Source of the DNA: CAZFDE01 sp964517795
GTDB lineage: Bacteria; Planctomycetota; Phycisphaerae; Sedimentisphaerales; Anaerobacaceae
Assembly (NCBI GenBank): GCA_964517795.1
Contig: CAZFDE010000006.1
Coordinates: 3,761-67,760 of the forward strand
DNA length: 64,000 nucleotides
Direction of reading: 5' to 3'
Shown here piece after piece: positions 14,675 to 23,215 of this stretch; position 1 is the stretch's first letter; the number at the start of each line of letters is the position of its first letter. The notes under the pieces were generated by a model. It was given only the letters and a program-made list of their open reading frames with translations. It ran no database searches and was not told the origin of the DNA. The position numbers were made by a program, and so were the translations under genes.

Positions 14675-15910
14675 TTATTTGCTGCGTTGTTCGGCGGGCT
14701 TGTCCAGTTCGAATGCCATGCAAACGACCTCGAGTGCTTTTTCGGCCTGGGCCTCATCGACGATACAACTGATGCGAATCTCGCTGGTCGTGATCGAGTC
14801 AATATTGATCTTCGCCTCAGCCAGTGCCCCGAACATCTTGTCGGCCACGCCGTAATGCGTTCGCATGCCGACGCCGACGATCGAAATCTCGGCGATATCG
14901 TCGCGGACGAAAATGTCATCGCAATTGACATCGGTTTTGATGCCTTCGATGACCTCTTTGGCGGCGTCCAGGTCGGCCGTGCCGGTCGTGAATGACAGGT
15001 TTGCCTTTTCGGGACTGATCTCGGTCTGGACAATATCGTTGACCACGACTTTGGCCTTGGCCAATTCCGAGAAGATCTTCGCGGCGTTGCCCGGCTGGTT
15101 ATCCACGCCGATCATACTGAGTTTTGCCATGTTTTTCTGAATGGTTGCTCCGGAAACGACTACATCTTCCATTTGCGGTACCTCGTGTGTAATTAGGGTT
15201 CCTTCGATCTCGTCGCTGCTGCTGCGCACGTGGATCGTGACATCGTATTTTTTCCCAAACTCGATCGCGCGGCTGTGCATGACGCCGGCGCCGAGACTGG
15301 CCATTTCAAGCATCTCGTCGTAACTGATCTGCTTCATTTTGACGGCTTTCTTGAAGATACGCGGGTCGGTCGTATAGATGCCGTCCACATCGGTATAAAT
15401 TTCACATTGATTGGCGCCCAGTGCCGCGGCCAGGGCGACCGCACTGGTATCCGAACCGCCGCGGCCGAGCGTAGTGATATTGCCGTCGGCGTCGATGCCC
15501 TGAAAGCCCGCGACCAGCACGATTTTGCCGGCATCGAGCTCTTTGTGCATCCGCTCGGCGTCAATACTCTTGATCCGCGCCTTGGTGTGCACGCTGTCAG
15601 TGAGCATTCGGATCTGCCCGCCGGTGAAGCTGATCGCTTTATGCCCCATCGCATCGAGCGCCATCGCAAACAACGAAACCGTCTGAATCTCGCCGGTACT
15701 CATGAGCTGGTCCATCTCGCGTTTCTGCGGATTGGGATTCAGTTCCAGCGCATCGGCGATCAACTGGTCAGTCTGCTTGCCGCGTGCGGAGGCGACGACC
15801 ACAACCTGATTTCCGTTTTCGACGGCCTTGATCACCCGCTGGGCTGCGCGGCGGATCTTGGCCGCATCGGCAACGGATGTGCCGCCGTATTTTTGTACGA
15901 TAATACTCAT
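14675..15910 (-). CDS. lysC: Aspartate kinase
   Basis: The 411-residue enzyme phosphorylates aspartate, the first step to lysine, threonine and methionine. It begins with the kinase signature VQKYGGTSVADAAKIRRAA, contains TLGRGGSDTSAVALAAALGA and the nucleotide-binding DVDGIYTTDPRIF, and ends with two ACT-type regulatory domains (MIGVDNQPGNAAKIFSELAK, then EISIVGVGMRTHYGVADKMF). The ACT pair implies allosteric feedback by lysine or threonine. It is on the same strand 21 bases after the phosphoglycerate-mutase-like gene and hom, giving an aspartate-to-threonine operon. dapF, the lysine-branch epimerase, lies at 35616. Length and domain order are normal. Confidence 0.95.
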   Translation of the reverse strand: MSIIVQKYGGTSVADAAKIRRAAQRVIKAVENGNQVVVVASARGKQTDQLIADALELNPNPQKREMDQLMSTGEIQTVSLFAMALDAMGHKAISFTGGQIRMLTDSVHTKARIKSIDAERMHKELDAGKIVLVAGFQGIDADGNITTLGRGGSDTSAVALAAALGANQCEIYTDVDGIYTTDPRIFKKAVKMKQISYDEMLEMASLGAGVMHSRAIEFGKKYDVTIHVRSSSDEIEGTLITHEVPQMEDVVVSGATIQKNMAKLSMIGVDNQPGNAAKIFSELAKAKVVVNDIVQTEISPEKANLSFTTGTADLDAAKEVIEGIKTDVNCDDIFVRDDIAEISIVGVGMRTHYGVADKMFGALAEAKINIDSITTSEIRISCIVDEAQAEKALEVVCMAFELDKPAEQRSK

Positions 15911-15931
15911 TGGGTTCCTTTCTTCATCATC

Positions 15932-17122
15932 TTAAATCTTCAGGAAATATTCCATCAGATCCGATCCCTGTTCGATCATAAAGCCCGACTTTCGGGCGTT
16001 TGCTTCGCTGAATTTCTCCTGCAGGATGCCTTTGACATCGGTCCCGGCCATCGCAAAGGGGACCGGTTCGCCGCTGTGGGCGCCGGTGCGGACCGGCGTT
16101 GGGTGGTCGGGCAGTACGATGATCCGCCATTGATCGTATTGTTGGATCGCTTCGTGGACCGGCCCGACGATGTGGCGGTCGATCTGCTCGATGGCTTTTT
16201 TCTTCATCGGCGCGTTCGAGCCGTGTGAGGCCTCGTCCGGCGCTTCGACATGCACAAAAACGATATCGTGTGTTTGCAGCGCATCGATCGCGGCCTGGGC
16301 CTTGCCCGCATAGTTGGTATCGATAAATCCGGTTGCGCCCTCAACCTCGATCAGGTCGAAGCCGATCAGTTTGGAAATGCCGCGGACCAGATCGACGGCC
16401 GTGATCGCAGCGCCTTTGAGACCGAATCGTTTTTCGAAAAATTCGAGGATGGTCTTTTTTCCCTGGCCCCAGAGCCAGATCGAACTGACCGGATTTTCAC
16501 CCAGATCCCGGCGGACGCGGTTAATGTCGTGATTTTCAAAGAGATTCTGCGAACGGGCCATCAGGTCGATCAGGATCTCGGCGTTGCGGCCGCGAGGTAA
16601 AATCTTCTCAAACTCGGTTCCGATATGATCGTGCGGCGGGAACGTGCGAACGTCATCGAAATTGTAATCTTTGAAGATCAGCAGGTGCCGGTAGCTGACG
16701 CCCGGATAAAAAGCGATCTGCTTGGTGCCGAATGCGTCATTGAGCTCCTTGATGAGTTCGCGGCCCTCTTCGGTCGATATATGGCCAGCGCTGTGGTCGG
16801 CCATTTTGTTATCGCTGATCGTTACCAGGTTGCAGCGAAAGACCCAGTCCTTCGGCGAAAAGTGAATGTTCTGGGCGACCGCTTCAATCGGTGCTCGACC
16901 GGAGTAGTATTTGTTCGGATCGTATCCCAACAAAGACATCTGGGCGACATCGCTGCCCGGCTCCATCCCCTCGGGGATTGTCTGAACCAGTCCCTGGCGG
17001 CCCTCGATACTGATCCGGTCGATATTGGGTGTCTTGGCCGCTTCGAGCGGGGTTTGCCCGTTGAATTCCTCCAGTGGCTCGTCGGCGGCGCCGTCCGGCA
17101 CGATGATCGCATACTTGGCCAT
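15932..17122 (-). CDS. ApgM-like phosphotransferase, proposed homoserine kinase
   Basis: The 396-residue protein belongs to the archaeal-type cofactor-independent phosphoglycerate mutase family of the alkaline-phosphatase superfamily: YAIIVPDGAADEPLEEFNG with a metal Asp, SDVAQMSLLGYDP with the catalytic Ser, VHVEAPDEASHGSN and VLPDHPTPVRTGAHS with metal ligands. A branch of this family (TIGR02535 type) has been proposed as homoserine kinase where ThrB is missing. Its place fits: its start overlaps the hom stop in TGATG and lysC follows, so hom, this gene and lysC would make homoserine phosphate. I therefore favour homoserine kinase over glycolysis, but motifs alone do not separate the two. 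Confidence 0.82.
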   Translation of the reverse strand: MAKYAIIVPDGAADEPLEEFNGQTPLEAAKTPNIDRISIEGRQGLVQTIPEGMEPGSDVAQMSLLGYDPNKYYSGRAPIEAVAQNIHFSPKDWVFRCNLVTISDNKMADHSAGHISTEEGRELIKELNDAFGTKQIAFYPGVSYRHLLIFKDYNFDDVRTFPPHDHIGTEFEKILPRGRNAEILIDLMARSQNLFENHDINRVRRDLGENPVSSIWLWGQGKKTILEFFEKRFGLKGAAITAVDLVRGISKLIGFDLIEVEGATGFIDTNYAGKAQAAIDALQTHDIVFVHVEAPDEASHGSNAPMKKKAIEQIDRHIVGPVHEAIQQYDQWRIIVLPDHPTPVRTGAHSGEPVPFAMAGTDVKGILQEKFSEANARKSGFMIEQGSDLMEYFLKI

Positions 17123-18444
17123 CAGTCCCTGTCCTCCGGGATACTGACGATACGGATGCAGACCGGCTCACCGCAAATGGTATCGAGCGCATCAAGATCT
17201 TTGACTGCGGCCGAGACTTTGCTTTGCAGATTCGGGTGGGTCGTGATTACGACCGGCACGGTGTTATCCGGGCCGCGGCCTTCGTGCTGCAGGACGCCGG
17301 AGATACTGATCTCGTGGTCAGCGAGGATCTGGCCGATCTGGGCGAAGACGCCAGCCTGGTCTTTGACCGCCAGGCGAACGTAAAAGCGGCTGGACGAATT
17401 ATCGATTGGTTCGAGCTGTTGGGTGAATTCATCGTGCGGCCGCAATCTGAGTTTTTCGAACGTTTTTTGCGAATTGCCTAAGGCGGTCTCGATGATATCG
17501 GCGACGACGGCACTGGCGGTCGGCATCATGCCGGCGCCGCGGCCGTAGAACATCACCTCGCCGACGGCGCTGCCAAACAGGCAGACGGCATTGAACGAAC
17601 CGCTGACACGGGCCAGCGAGGTATCTTTGGCGATAAAGGACGGGTGCACGCCGAGCAGGATTTTGCCATTTTCGAGGCGCTGACCGATCGCCAGGAGCTT
17701 GAGCACATAGCCCATCTCGCCGCCGTAGCGAATATCGTCGATCGAGATCGATTCGATCCCCTCAACATAGACGTCCTCGTAGTCGATCTCGTAGCCGAAC
17801 GCCATCGCGGACATGATCGCCAGCTTGTGGGCGCTGTCCCCACCGGAAATATCGAGCGTCGGATCGGCTTCGGCGAAGCCCTTGTCCTGGGCTTCTTTCA
17901 GCGCGGTCGCGAACGATTCGTTTTTTTCGGTCATGCTCGAGAGGATGTAGTTACAGGTGCCGTTGACGATACCGTACATGCCCTCGACGGTATTGGCCGC
18001 CAGGCCGGTTCGGATCGCCGAGATGATCGGAATGCCGCCGGCGCAGCTTGCCTCAAACGCGATGCATTTGTTGTTCTCACGGGCGATGCGGTACAGTTCA
18101 CTGCCGTGCTCGGCCAGCAGAGCCTTGTTGGCGGTAACGACGTGTTTGCCGGCCGCCAGCAGTTTCGTCTGCAGGTCTTTGGCGAAATCGGTGCCGCCGA
18201 CCAGTTCGACCGCAATATCGATGGACGCATCGCTGAGCAGCGTATCGAGATCGTCGGTCAGCAGGCCCGCGGGCAGCTTTATCGGGCGTTCGCTGGTGGT
18301 GTCCTTATCCACCACGCAGGCCAGCTCCAGCCGCACGCCGATCTTCTCGGCGATTCGGTCCGCATCTTCCAGCAGGATCTTCGCCACGCCGGAACCGACG
18401 GTGCCAAACCCCACCAGACCGATTTTAACGGTATGTTCTGACAT
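17122..18444 (-). CDS. hom: Homoserine dehydrogenase
   Basis: The 440-residue enzyme reduces aspartate semialdehyde to homoserine with NAD(P)H. It begins with a Rossmann motif (KIGLVGFGTVGSGVAKIL), has VVTANKALLAEHG, the catalytic region FEASCAGGIPIISAIRTGL and GTCNYILSSM, and ADPTLDISGGDSAHKL with the catalytic Lys. A C-terminal ACT domain (RLAVKDQAGVFAQIGQILAD) gives feedback control, probably by threonine. It is the first gene of the hom - proposed homoserine kinase - lysC string and overlaps the next gene in TGATG. The family is certain. Confidence 0.96.
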   Translation of the reverse strand: MSEHTVKIGLVGFGTVGSGVAKILLEDADRIAEKIGVRLELACVVDKDTTSERPIKLPAGLLTDDLDTLLSDASIDIAVELVGGTDFAKDLQTKLLAAGKHVVTANKALLAEHGSELYRIARENNKCIAFEASCAGGIPIISAIRTGLAANTVEGMYGIVNGTCNYILSSMTEKNESFATALKEAQDKGFAEADPTLDISGGDSAHKLAIMSAMAFGYEIDYEDVYVEGIESISIDDIRYGGEMGYVLKLLAIGQRLENGKILLGVHPSFIAKDTSLARVSGSFNAVCLFGSAVGEVMFYGRGAGMMPTASAVVADIIETALGNSQKTFEKLRLRPHDEFTQQLEPIDNSSSRFYVRLAVKDQAGVFAQIGQILADHEISISGVLQHEGRGPDNTVPVVITTHPNLQSKVSAAVKDLDALDTICGEPVCIRIVSIPEDRD

Positions 18445-18581
18445 ATTGGTTATCCTTATTCACGCATTCGTAGAAAAGCACGGTTATTTAACCCATTCAT
18501 CCGCCCTAAGTCAAGTTAAATCAAGCTAATAAATCGTATCAGCGCAGGTGTATGATGAGAAATCCGATGCTGGTATAAACA

Positions 18582-18610
18582 TTGAATATAGATAATATAT
18601 ACGCTATCCT
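18582..18610 (+). promoter_or_regulatory. Promoter for rsmE
   Basis: TTGAAT (18582-18587), a 17-base spacer and TATCCT (18605-18610), 25 bases before the rsmE start, which has AAGGAGA as ribosome site. Confidence 0.5.
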
Positions 18611-18635
18611 GTAAAGAGGTTATAAGGAGAATCGG

Positions 18636-19367
18636 ATGTCGTCGGTACGCGGTTATTGTCAGTCTATTCAAGAAGGGCGGATGACGCTCGAAAAGGATGA
18701 AGCCCATCATCTGGTTCGTGTTCGTCGGCTCGGTGTCGGCGATGCGGTTGAATTATTTGACGGCCGCGGCACCATCGCTCAAGCCGTGATCGACTCAATC
18801 GAGGGCAAAACGGTAACCGTCCGTGTTGAAGATATCCAGAAAACCGGCCCAAAACCCGGCCCGCAAATCGTTATCGCAGTCAGTATCGCCAAAGGGGCGC
18901 GGTTCGACTGGCTGCTCGCCAAGCTAACCGAATTGGGGATCGATCGAATTTGCCCGGTGATCTTTGAGCGAACGGTCAAGCTGGCCGCCAATCCGAAAGC
19001 GCTGGACCGCTGGGGCAAGATCATGATCGAATCGGCCAAGCAGTGCGGCTGCAATATCCTGCCGCAAATCGATACCCCTGCTCAACTTGACGAATTTCTT
19101 GAGCAAATCACGGTTCAGCACCCTAACGCGACGATGATTTACGGCGATATCCAGGCTCAGGCGTCTATCCTTAATATAGGGATGAAAACCGATGAAATCA
19201 TCGCATTAGTTGGCCCGGAAGGCGGATTCACCGAGGCAGAAGCGGTAAAATTCACCCGAATCGGGGCAAAAGCCATCCGGTTAACCGAAACCACGCTTCG
19301 CACCGAAACCGCGGCAGTGGCCATCGCTTCGGTTTTATCCATAAAAAAGGATGGCGCTAAAATTTAA
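18636..19367 (+). CDS. rsmE: 16S rRNA m3U1498 methyltransferase RsmE
   Basis: The 243-residue protein is a SPOUT methyltransferase: an N-terminal PUA-like region (HHLVRVRRLGVGDAVELFDG) and a C-terminal trefoil knot with LVGPEGGFTEAEA and IRLTETTLRTETAAVAIASV, the SAM-binding signature of RsmE. It methylates N3 of uridine 1498 in 16S rRNA. Length and motif order are normal. It stands alone between the divergent hom operon and the PEP-CTERM region, with its own promoter and a good ribosome site. Confidence 0.93.
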   Translation: MSSVRGYCQSIQEGRMTLEKDEAHHLVRVRRLGVGDAVELFDGRGTIAQAVIDSIEGKTVTVRVEDIQKTGPKPGPQIVIAVSIAKGARFDWLLAKLTELGIDRICPVIFERTVKLAANPKALDRWGKIMIESAKQCGCNILPQIDTPAQLDEFLEQITVQHPNATMIYGDIQAQASILNIGMKTDEIIALVGPEGGFTEAEAVKFTRIGAKAIRLTETTLRTETAAVAIASVLSIKKDGAKI

Positions 19368-19687
19368 TCAGAAATTCAAATTTTCACAATCATTTTGTAA
19401 TTTTCACTATTATGATGTAACCACATATAAGCTATTTTGGAACATTATAATCGGTACAATAGGTATTACCGGAGCATTTTGTTGAATCAGGGAAACGCGA
19501 AAAACAGACTGCTATTTGCGCAATATATAAATTTTTGAAAAAAATTATTTTTTTCGGGTTTCACTTGACTTTTTATAAGACGTATGGTATTTTATATAGT
19601 ATCGGGTAGGTCTGAAGATGAGAGAGGGGCACGTGTGAAACGGTCAGTGCCTGCCCATAGATATAGTCATTGAGGAGAAATTTGGTG
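19368..19687. other. Gene-free leader region upstream of the first PEP-CTERM gene
   Basis: This 320-base stretch has no convincing gene. It is AT-rich, with a run of A and T tracts at about 19525-19560 directly upstream of a TTGACT promoter box, followed by a leader of about 90 bases. A similar A/T tract precedes the promoter at 22323. No terminator hairpin with a T run is clear after rsmE. Confidence 0.6.
19565..19593 (+). promoter_or_regulatory. Promoter for the first PEP-CTERM gene
   Basis: TTGACT (19565-19570), a 17-base spacer and TATTTT (19588-19593), preceded by A/T tracts that could act as an UP element. The alternative minus-10 TATAGT at 19595 is too far away. Confidence 0.5.
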
Positions 19688-20365
19688 ATGAAAAAGACGT
19701 TCAGGTGGGTTTCAATTTTAGCATATCTTTTATTCATGTCTTCAGTTGTTTTCGGTGGTTTGGAATTTAAAATTACGGCCGATACCGGCAGTATGGGTAA
19801 TCCAGTGACATCGCTGGCTATCGGCGAGACCGTGACAATGCATGTCTGGGCATGGATAAACGATCCCTGCGGTTACACGGACAATGGACTGGATACGTGG
19901 CAGATGGATATCGATGTCAACGCTAATAATGTGTTTGAGATTGTTGACGGCAGTATTGATCTGAAGGCGCCCTCTCCGATCGACACGTTTTTCAGCGGTT
20001 TTGATGAAACGTCCCTCAACGATCCGATTACCGGGGAAGTGCGAGAAGTGACAGTGACGCAGGATTTCAGCGGCAGTGCTTCGAATGTGGGTGTCGGCGG
20101 CTACAGTGAGATATACGCCTTTGACATCGAAGCCTTGGCAGTCGGTACTGCGGTCATTACCTTGAAAGACGATGGCGGCGGCGTATTTTACGGCGGTTTG
20201 GAAAACGGTGAAGAATTCGACAACGATCCGTTGAATACGACAGCGATTGGCGGGGTTGACTTTATTGCGTCTGCATCGGATAATGTGATTACGGTTCTTC
20301 CGGAGCCGGCAACGATCGCGCTGCTGGCATTGGGCGGATTTGTGATTCGCTCACGGAAGAAATAA
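19688..20365 (+). CDS. PEP-CTERM sorting-domain protein A
   Basis: The 225-residue protein has an N-terminal signal (MKKTFRWVSILAYLLFMSSV) and a C-terminal sorting signal: PEPATIALLALGGF followed by a basic tail. Between them is a beta-rich region of cohesin-like or hydrophobic-pattern character, beginning LEFKITADTGSMGNPVTSLA, which I do not name. PEP-CTERM proteins are exported by Sec and processed by an exosortase, usually in organisms that make exopolysaccharide; no exosortase gene is in the window. ATG at 19688 is chosen because AGGAG lies ten bases upstream. The next gene, 75 bases on, is a TIGR03790-type protein. Function beyond surface sorting is unknown. Confidence 0.85.
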   Translation: MKKTFRWVSILAYLLFMSSVVFGGLEFKITADTGSMGNPVTSLAIGETVTMHVWAWINDPCGYTDNGLDTWQMDIDVNANNVFEIVDGSIDLKAPSPIDTFFSGFDETSLNDPITGEVREVTVTQDFSGSASNVGVGGYSEIYAFDIEALAVGTAVITLKDDGGGVFYGGLENGEEFDNDPLNTTAIGGVDFIASASDNVITVLPEPATIALLALGGFVIRSRKK

Positions 20366-20440
20366 GCAGTTTTTAGTATAGCAAGCTTGGGCTTGGTTGC
20401 GCAGGACCCGAAGCGAGGGGGCTGATGGGAAGCGCAGTAT

Positions 20441-22291
20441 ATGGTACTCGGGAGAAAACTCAGCGAAAGCAGAGTGGGTAGAGAGAACCCAGGTTTCTTA
20501 TCGTTTGTGCTGATCTTGGTATTGGCCGCAAGCGCATGTTGCCAACTCACCGACGAGAATGTCCTTGTTCTTGTCAATGAAAACAGTCCGGTCAGCCGCT
20601 ATATTGCCAGGATGTATCTGGAATATCATCCCGGCGCCCGGCAGTGTGTGTTAAGCGGGTTATTCGACACGTGCAGCTCCAGCGCCGAACCCGCCGATGA
20701 GATCATTACCCGCGCCGATTATAACGATCTGATTGCCGATCCGGTTCGCAATTGGCTCGGAGATTCGAATTATCCTGATCGATTATCGCAGATTCGGGTG
20801 ATCGTCACAACGGCCGGGATGCCGTACCGTATCGAGGATACGACCTATTCGAACGCGATTTACCCGGCCGGGTCGAACCCGACAACCGTCGTTTCTCAGG
20901 AATCCTCGATCGATGCCGCTTCGGTGGAATCGGAACTCACCTGCCTGTGGTACAGCGACACCGGCAGCGATCCGTTTGGAATCCGAAACCGCATGGTCAA
21001 CCCCTATCAGGGATATCGCGGCAGCAGTGTCATGCTGTTCGAAAAAGCCGTTCCGGGAACGAAGACCTTTAACTGGACATTAGGCTGTTCGCAATTATCG
21101 CCGCTGGTGGAAAATCCCCTGATGGAAGGCGATCCGCCGAATCCCCGGTATTATATATACGGTACACGTAATCGCAGTTTTCATGTTGGCGATATGTACC
21201 TGGTATGCCGGCTGGACGGGCCGAAAAAACAGGGTCCATTTGCCTTTCAGGCGATTTTCGCCGTCCGGGCGATGCTGGAACGGGCATTTCGGGCGTCGCA
21301 TCCGTATTACGGAGTGAATCCGGCCCAGGCGGTCGCGGTCTTTGACGATTCGCCGTTGTGTGTGGATAATTATGATCGCAACCGGACCTATAACTTAAAT
21401 TCAAACGTCAATTACTGGCAATACGATACGTGTGAAAATCAACCGCCGGATTGTCCGGATCCGCGGATCGAAGAAGACTACATTGAAGGATTCCGGCAGC
21501 TCACCGCACTGGATGCGGATGATATATTGAATATCGGTGCATTGGCTGTACCGGACGGTAATGTGTGCGTGATGCTGGATCGACGGGGTCATACACAAAC
21601 AACCCAGACGGATCTCGACGATTACATGTACAGCAATCCTGACCGCGATCCGTATCAAGGGATCATTGCACTGGCGACCTATGGGGTGAATTGTGACGAG
21701 TATCGCCCGAGCAATTATCTGTTAACCGGCGGGCCCGGAGGGGGCCCGTTATTTAATCTGGTAAACGGTGCGGTATTTACCTCGATTGAGAGTTTCAACG
21801 GGGTGACTATGTTCAGCGATGTCAATACGCTCAGCGTCGCACAGGGCAAGCTGGTTGATTTTATTTCGATCGGCGGTGCCGGGGCGATCGGTCATATCTT
21901 CGAGCCGCAGCCGGACGCAGCCATCGATAATGAATTTCTGATTTATAATCTGTTGGCCGACGCAGATAGCAATGGCGTTGCCGATCTGACATTTGCCGAG
22001 GCGGCCTATAGCGCGATCCCCTATCTAAGCTGGTCGGAGGTCGTGATCGGCGATCCGTTAATGCAAATTCAATATGCAAACGGCGGCCCCGCATGGATTA
22101 AAAATGCCGGTGATATCAATCGTGACGGAAAAATCAATATAAAGGATTATTACCAGCTCAAACAGCATTATGGCGGTGAATTGAATACTGCAGATCCACA
22201 GGAATTCGATTTATACGATGATATGTGCGATTTGAATGAGGATGGCAAGATCAACATCAAAGATGTGCATCTTTTTAAACAGGCATTTTAA
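20441..22291 (+). CDS. TIGR03790-type protein with C-terminal dockerin
   Basis: The 616-residue secreted protein (signal at about residues 18-35, FLSFVLILVLAASACC) resembles TIGR03790 proteins, which occur only in genomes with exosortase: TDENVLVLVNENSPVSRYIA, IRVIVTTAGMPYRI, and VGDMYLVCRLDGP fit my memory of the family. Its end carries two calcium-binding dockerin repeats, DINRDGKINIKDYYQLKQHY and DLNEDGKINIKDVHLFKQAF, with Asp/Asn ligands at the expected spacing. Dockerins bind cohesins or, in planctomycetes, serve as cell-surface modules. It sits among three PEP-CTERM genes. The start lacks a strong ribosome site, and a later start is possible. Enzymatic role unknown. Confidence 0.75.
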   Translation: MVLGRKLSESRVGRENPGFLSFVLILVLAASACCQLTDENVLVLVNENSPVSRYIARMYLEYHPGARQCVLSGLFDTCSSSAEPADEIITRADYNDLIADPVRNWLGDSNYPDRLSQIRVIVTTAGMPYRIEDTTYSNAIYPAGSNPTTVVSQESSIDAASVESELTCLWYSDTGSDPFGIRNRMVNPYQGYRGSSVMLFEKAVPGTKTFNWTLGCSQLSPLVENPLMEGDPPNPRYYIYGTRNRSFHVGDMYLVCRLDGPKKQGPFAFQAIFAVRAMLERAFRASHPYYGVNPAQAVAVFDDSPLCVDNYDRNRTYNLNSNVNYWQYDTCENQPPDCPDPRIEEDYIEGFRQLTALDADDILNIGALAVPDGNVCVMLDRRGHTQTTQTDLDDYMYSNPDRDPYQGIIALATYGVNCDEYRPSNYLLTGGPGGGPLFNLVNGAVFTSIESFNGVTMFSDVNTLSVAQGKLVDFISIGGAGAIGHIFEPQPDAAIDNEFLIYNLLADADSNGVADLTFAEAAYSAIPYLSWSEVVIGDPLMQIQYANGGPAWIKNAGDINRDGKINIKDYYQLKQHYGGELNTADPQEFDLYDDMCDLNEDGKINIKDVHLFKQAF

Positions 22292-22322
22292 AAAAAAAAT
22301 TGAAAAATTTTTGTTTTTTTAC

Positions 22323-22352
22323 TTGACAAGTGAACGAAAGACCCATTATATT
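22323..22352 (+). promoter_or_regulatory. Promoter for the PEP-CTERM B-C gene pair
   Basis: TTGACA (22323-22328), an 18-base spacer and TATATT (22347-22352), preceded by A and T tracts at 22291-22320. It is the best promoter match in the PEP-CTERM region and leaves a leader of about 95 bases. Confidence 0.65.
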
Positions 22353-22451
22353 ATAGGACAATAGAATAGAGGAGAGGGTTATTCACCTCCGTACCGCCCT
22401 CGAAAATGAACTGGAGTAGGGAATTTATGCAAGGAAGAGGAGGACAGGAAG

Positions 22452-23189
22452 ATGGTAGAGAAGAGAGTAGTAACGGCAGCGTTGCTGTGTATGCTGTTGG
22501 TCTTTTCATTTCAAAGTGCTTCTGCGATTACCTATGTCAAGGAAATTCAATTAATGCTATGGGATGTCCAGTTTTATCAGGGCAATCCGCAAGCGTTTAT
22601 TTTGGAAGATTCCTGGCTTGGGGGCCCGGCCGAAATTGATGAGTATGGTTCTTCGGGCTTGAGCACGGTTGATAACCCCACTGGCTATGAATATGGCCTT
22701 CGCGGATTTATCGAGATCGAGCAGTGTGACCTGGTGTCATCCGGAACCCTTTCAGACGGACGTGCAACCGGAACCTTTGAAGGCGGCGCGTTATTGACGA
22801 TCAAAGGCGATCTTTGGAAGAAGAGCAACCCCGGCAACTTGTATGTGGATGACGCCAATATCCTGGTCGCGCGGATGTATAATGAAAACTGGGATCTGAC
22901 GGAGCAGTTCTGGTCGGGATCCAATGATGTGCGATGCGATCCGAGATTCGACATTATCGGCGGTGCTCTGTTTACAGGTGCCGGCCCCGAACAGTTGGTT
23001 CTGAGCGATTTTGAAGCACTCTTTACATTCGTCAGCAGCGGCGTGGATACATTTGGAAGTAACGATTATGCCACGACAGAAAGCCCAACGATGCAAATTA
23101 CCGAAATACCCGAACCGGCGACACTGATGCTATTGACGTTTGGCAGTGTCGGGTTAGCGTTCAGCAGGAAGAAAAGAAAAACGTCATAA
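22452..23189 (+). CDS. PEP-CTERM sorting-domain protein B
   Basis: The 245-residue protein has a signal peptide (VVTAALLCMLLVFSFQSASA) and ends in PEPATLMLLTFGSVGLAF plus a basic tail, an exosortase sorting signal. The body begins ITYVKEIQLMLWDVQFYQGN and has no domain I recognise. GAGGAGGACAGG upstream supports the start. A third PEP-CTERM gene follows after 26 bases, so B and C are probably cotranscribed. Both bodies contain a similar stretch near the start (VNMVNIYLVQNLG in C, VKEIQLMLWDVQF in B) and a TGTFTI/TGTFEG turn, suggesting they are distant paralogues. The protein would be displayed at the surface or in the matrix. Confidence 0.85.
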   Translation: MVEKRVVTAALLCMLLVFSFQSASAITYVKEIQLMLWDVQFYQGNPQAFILEDSWLGGPAEIDEYGSSGLSTVDNPTGYEYGLRGFIEIEQCDLVSSGTLSDGRATGTFEGGALLTIKGDLWKKSNPGNLYVDDANILVARMYNENWDLTEQFWSGSNDVRCDPRFDIIGGALFTGAGPEQLVLSDFEALFTFVSSGVDTFGSNDYATTESPTMQITEIPEPATLMLLTFGSVGLAFSRKKRKTS

Positions 23190-23215
23190 ACATTTTTATT
23201 GAGGAGGTAGTGATG

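Noticed and set aside
15230..16228. 332-codon plus-strand frame across lysC and the mutase-like gene
   Set aside because: It runs antisense to two clear genes and shows no protein family motifs.
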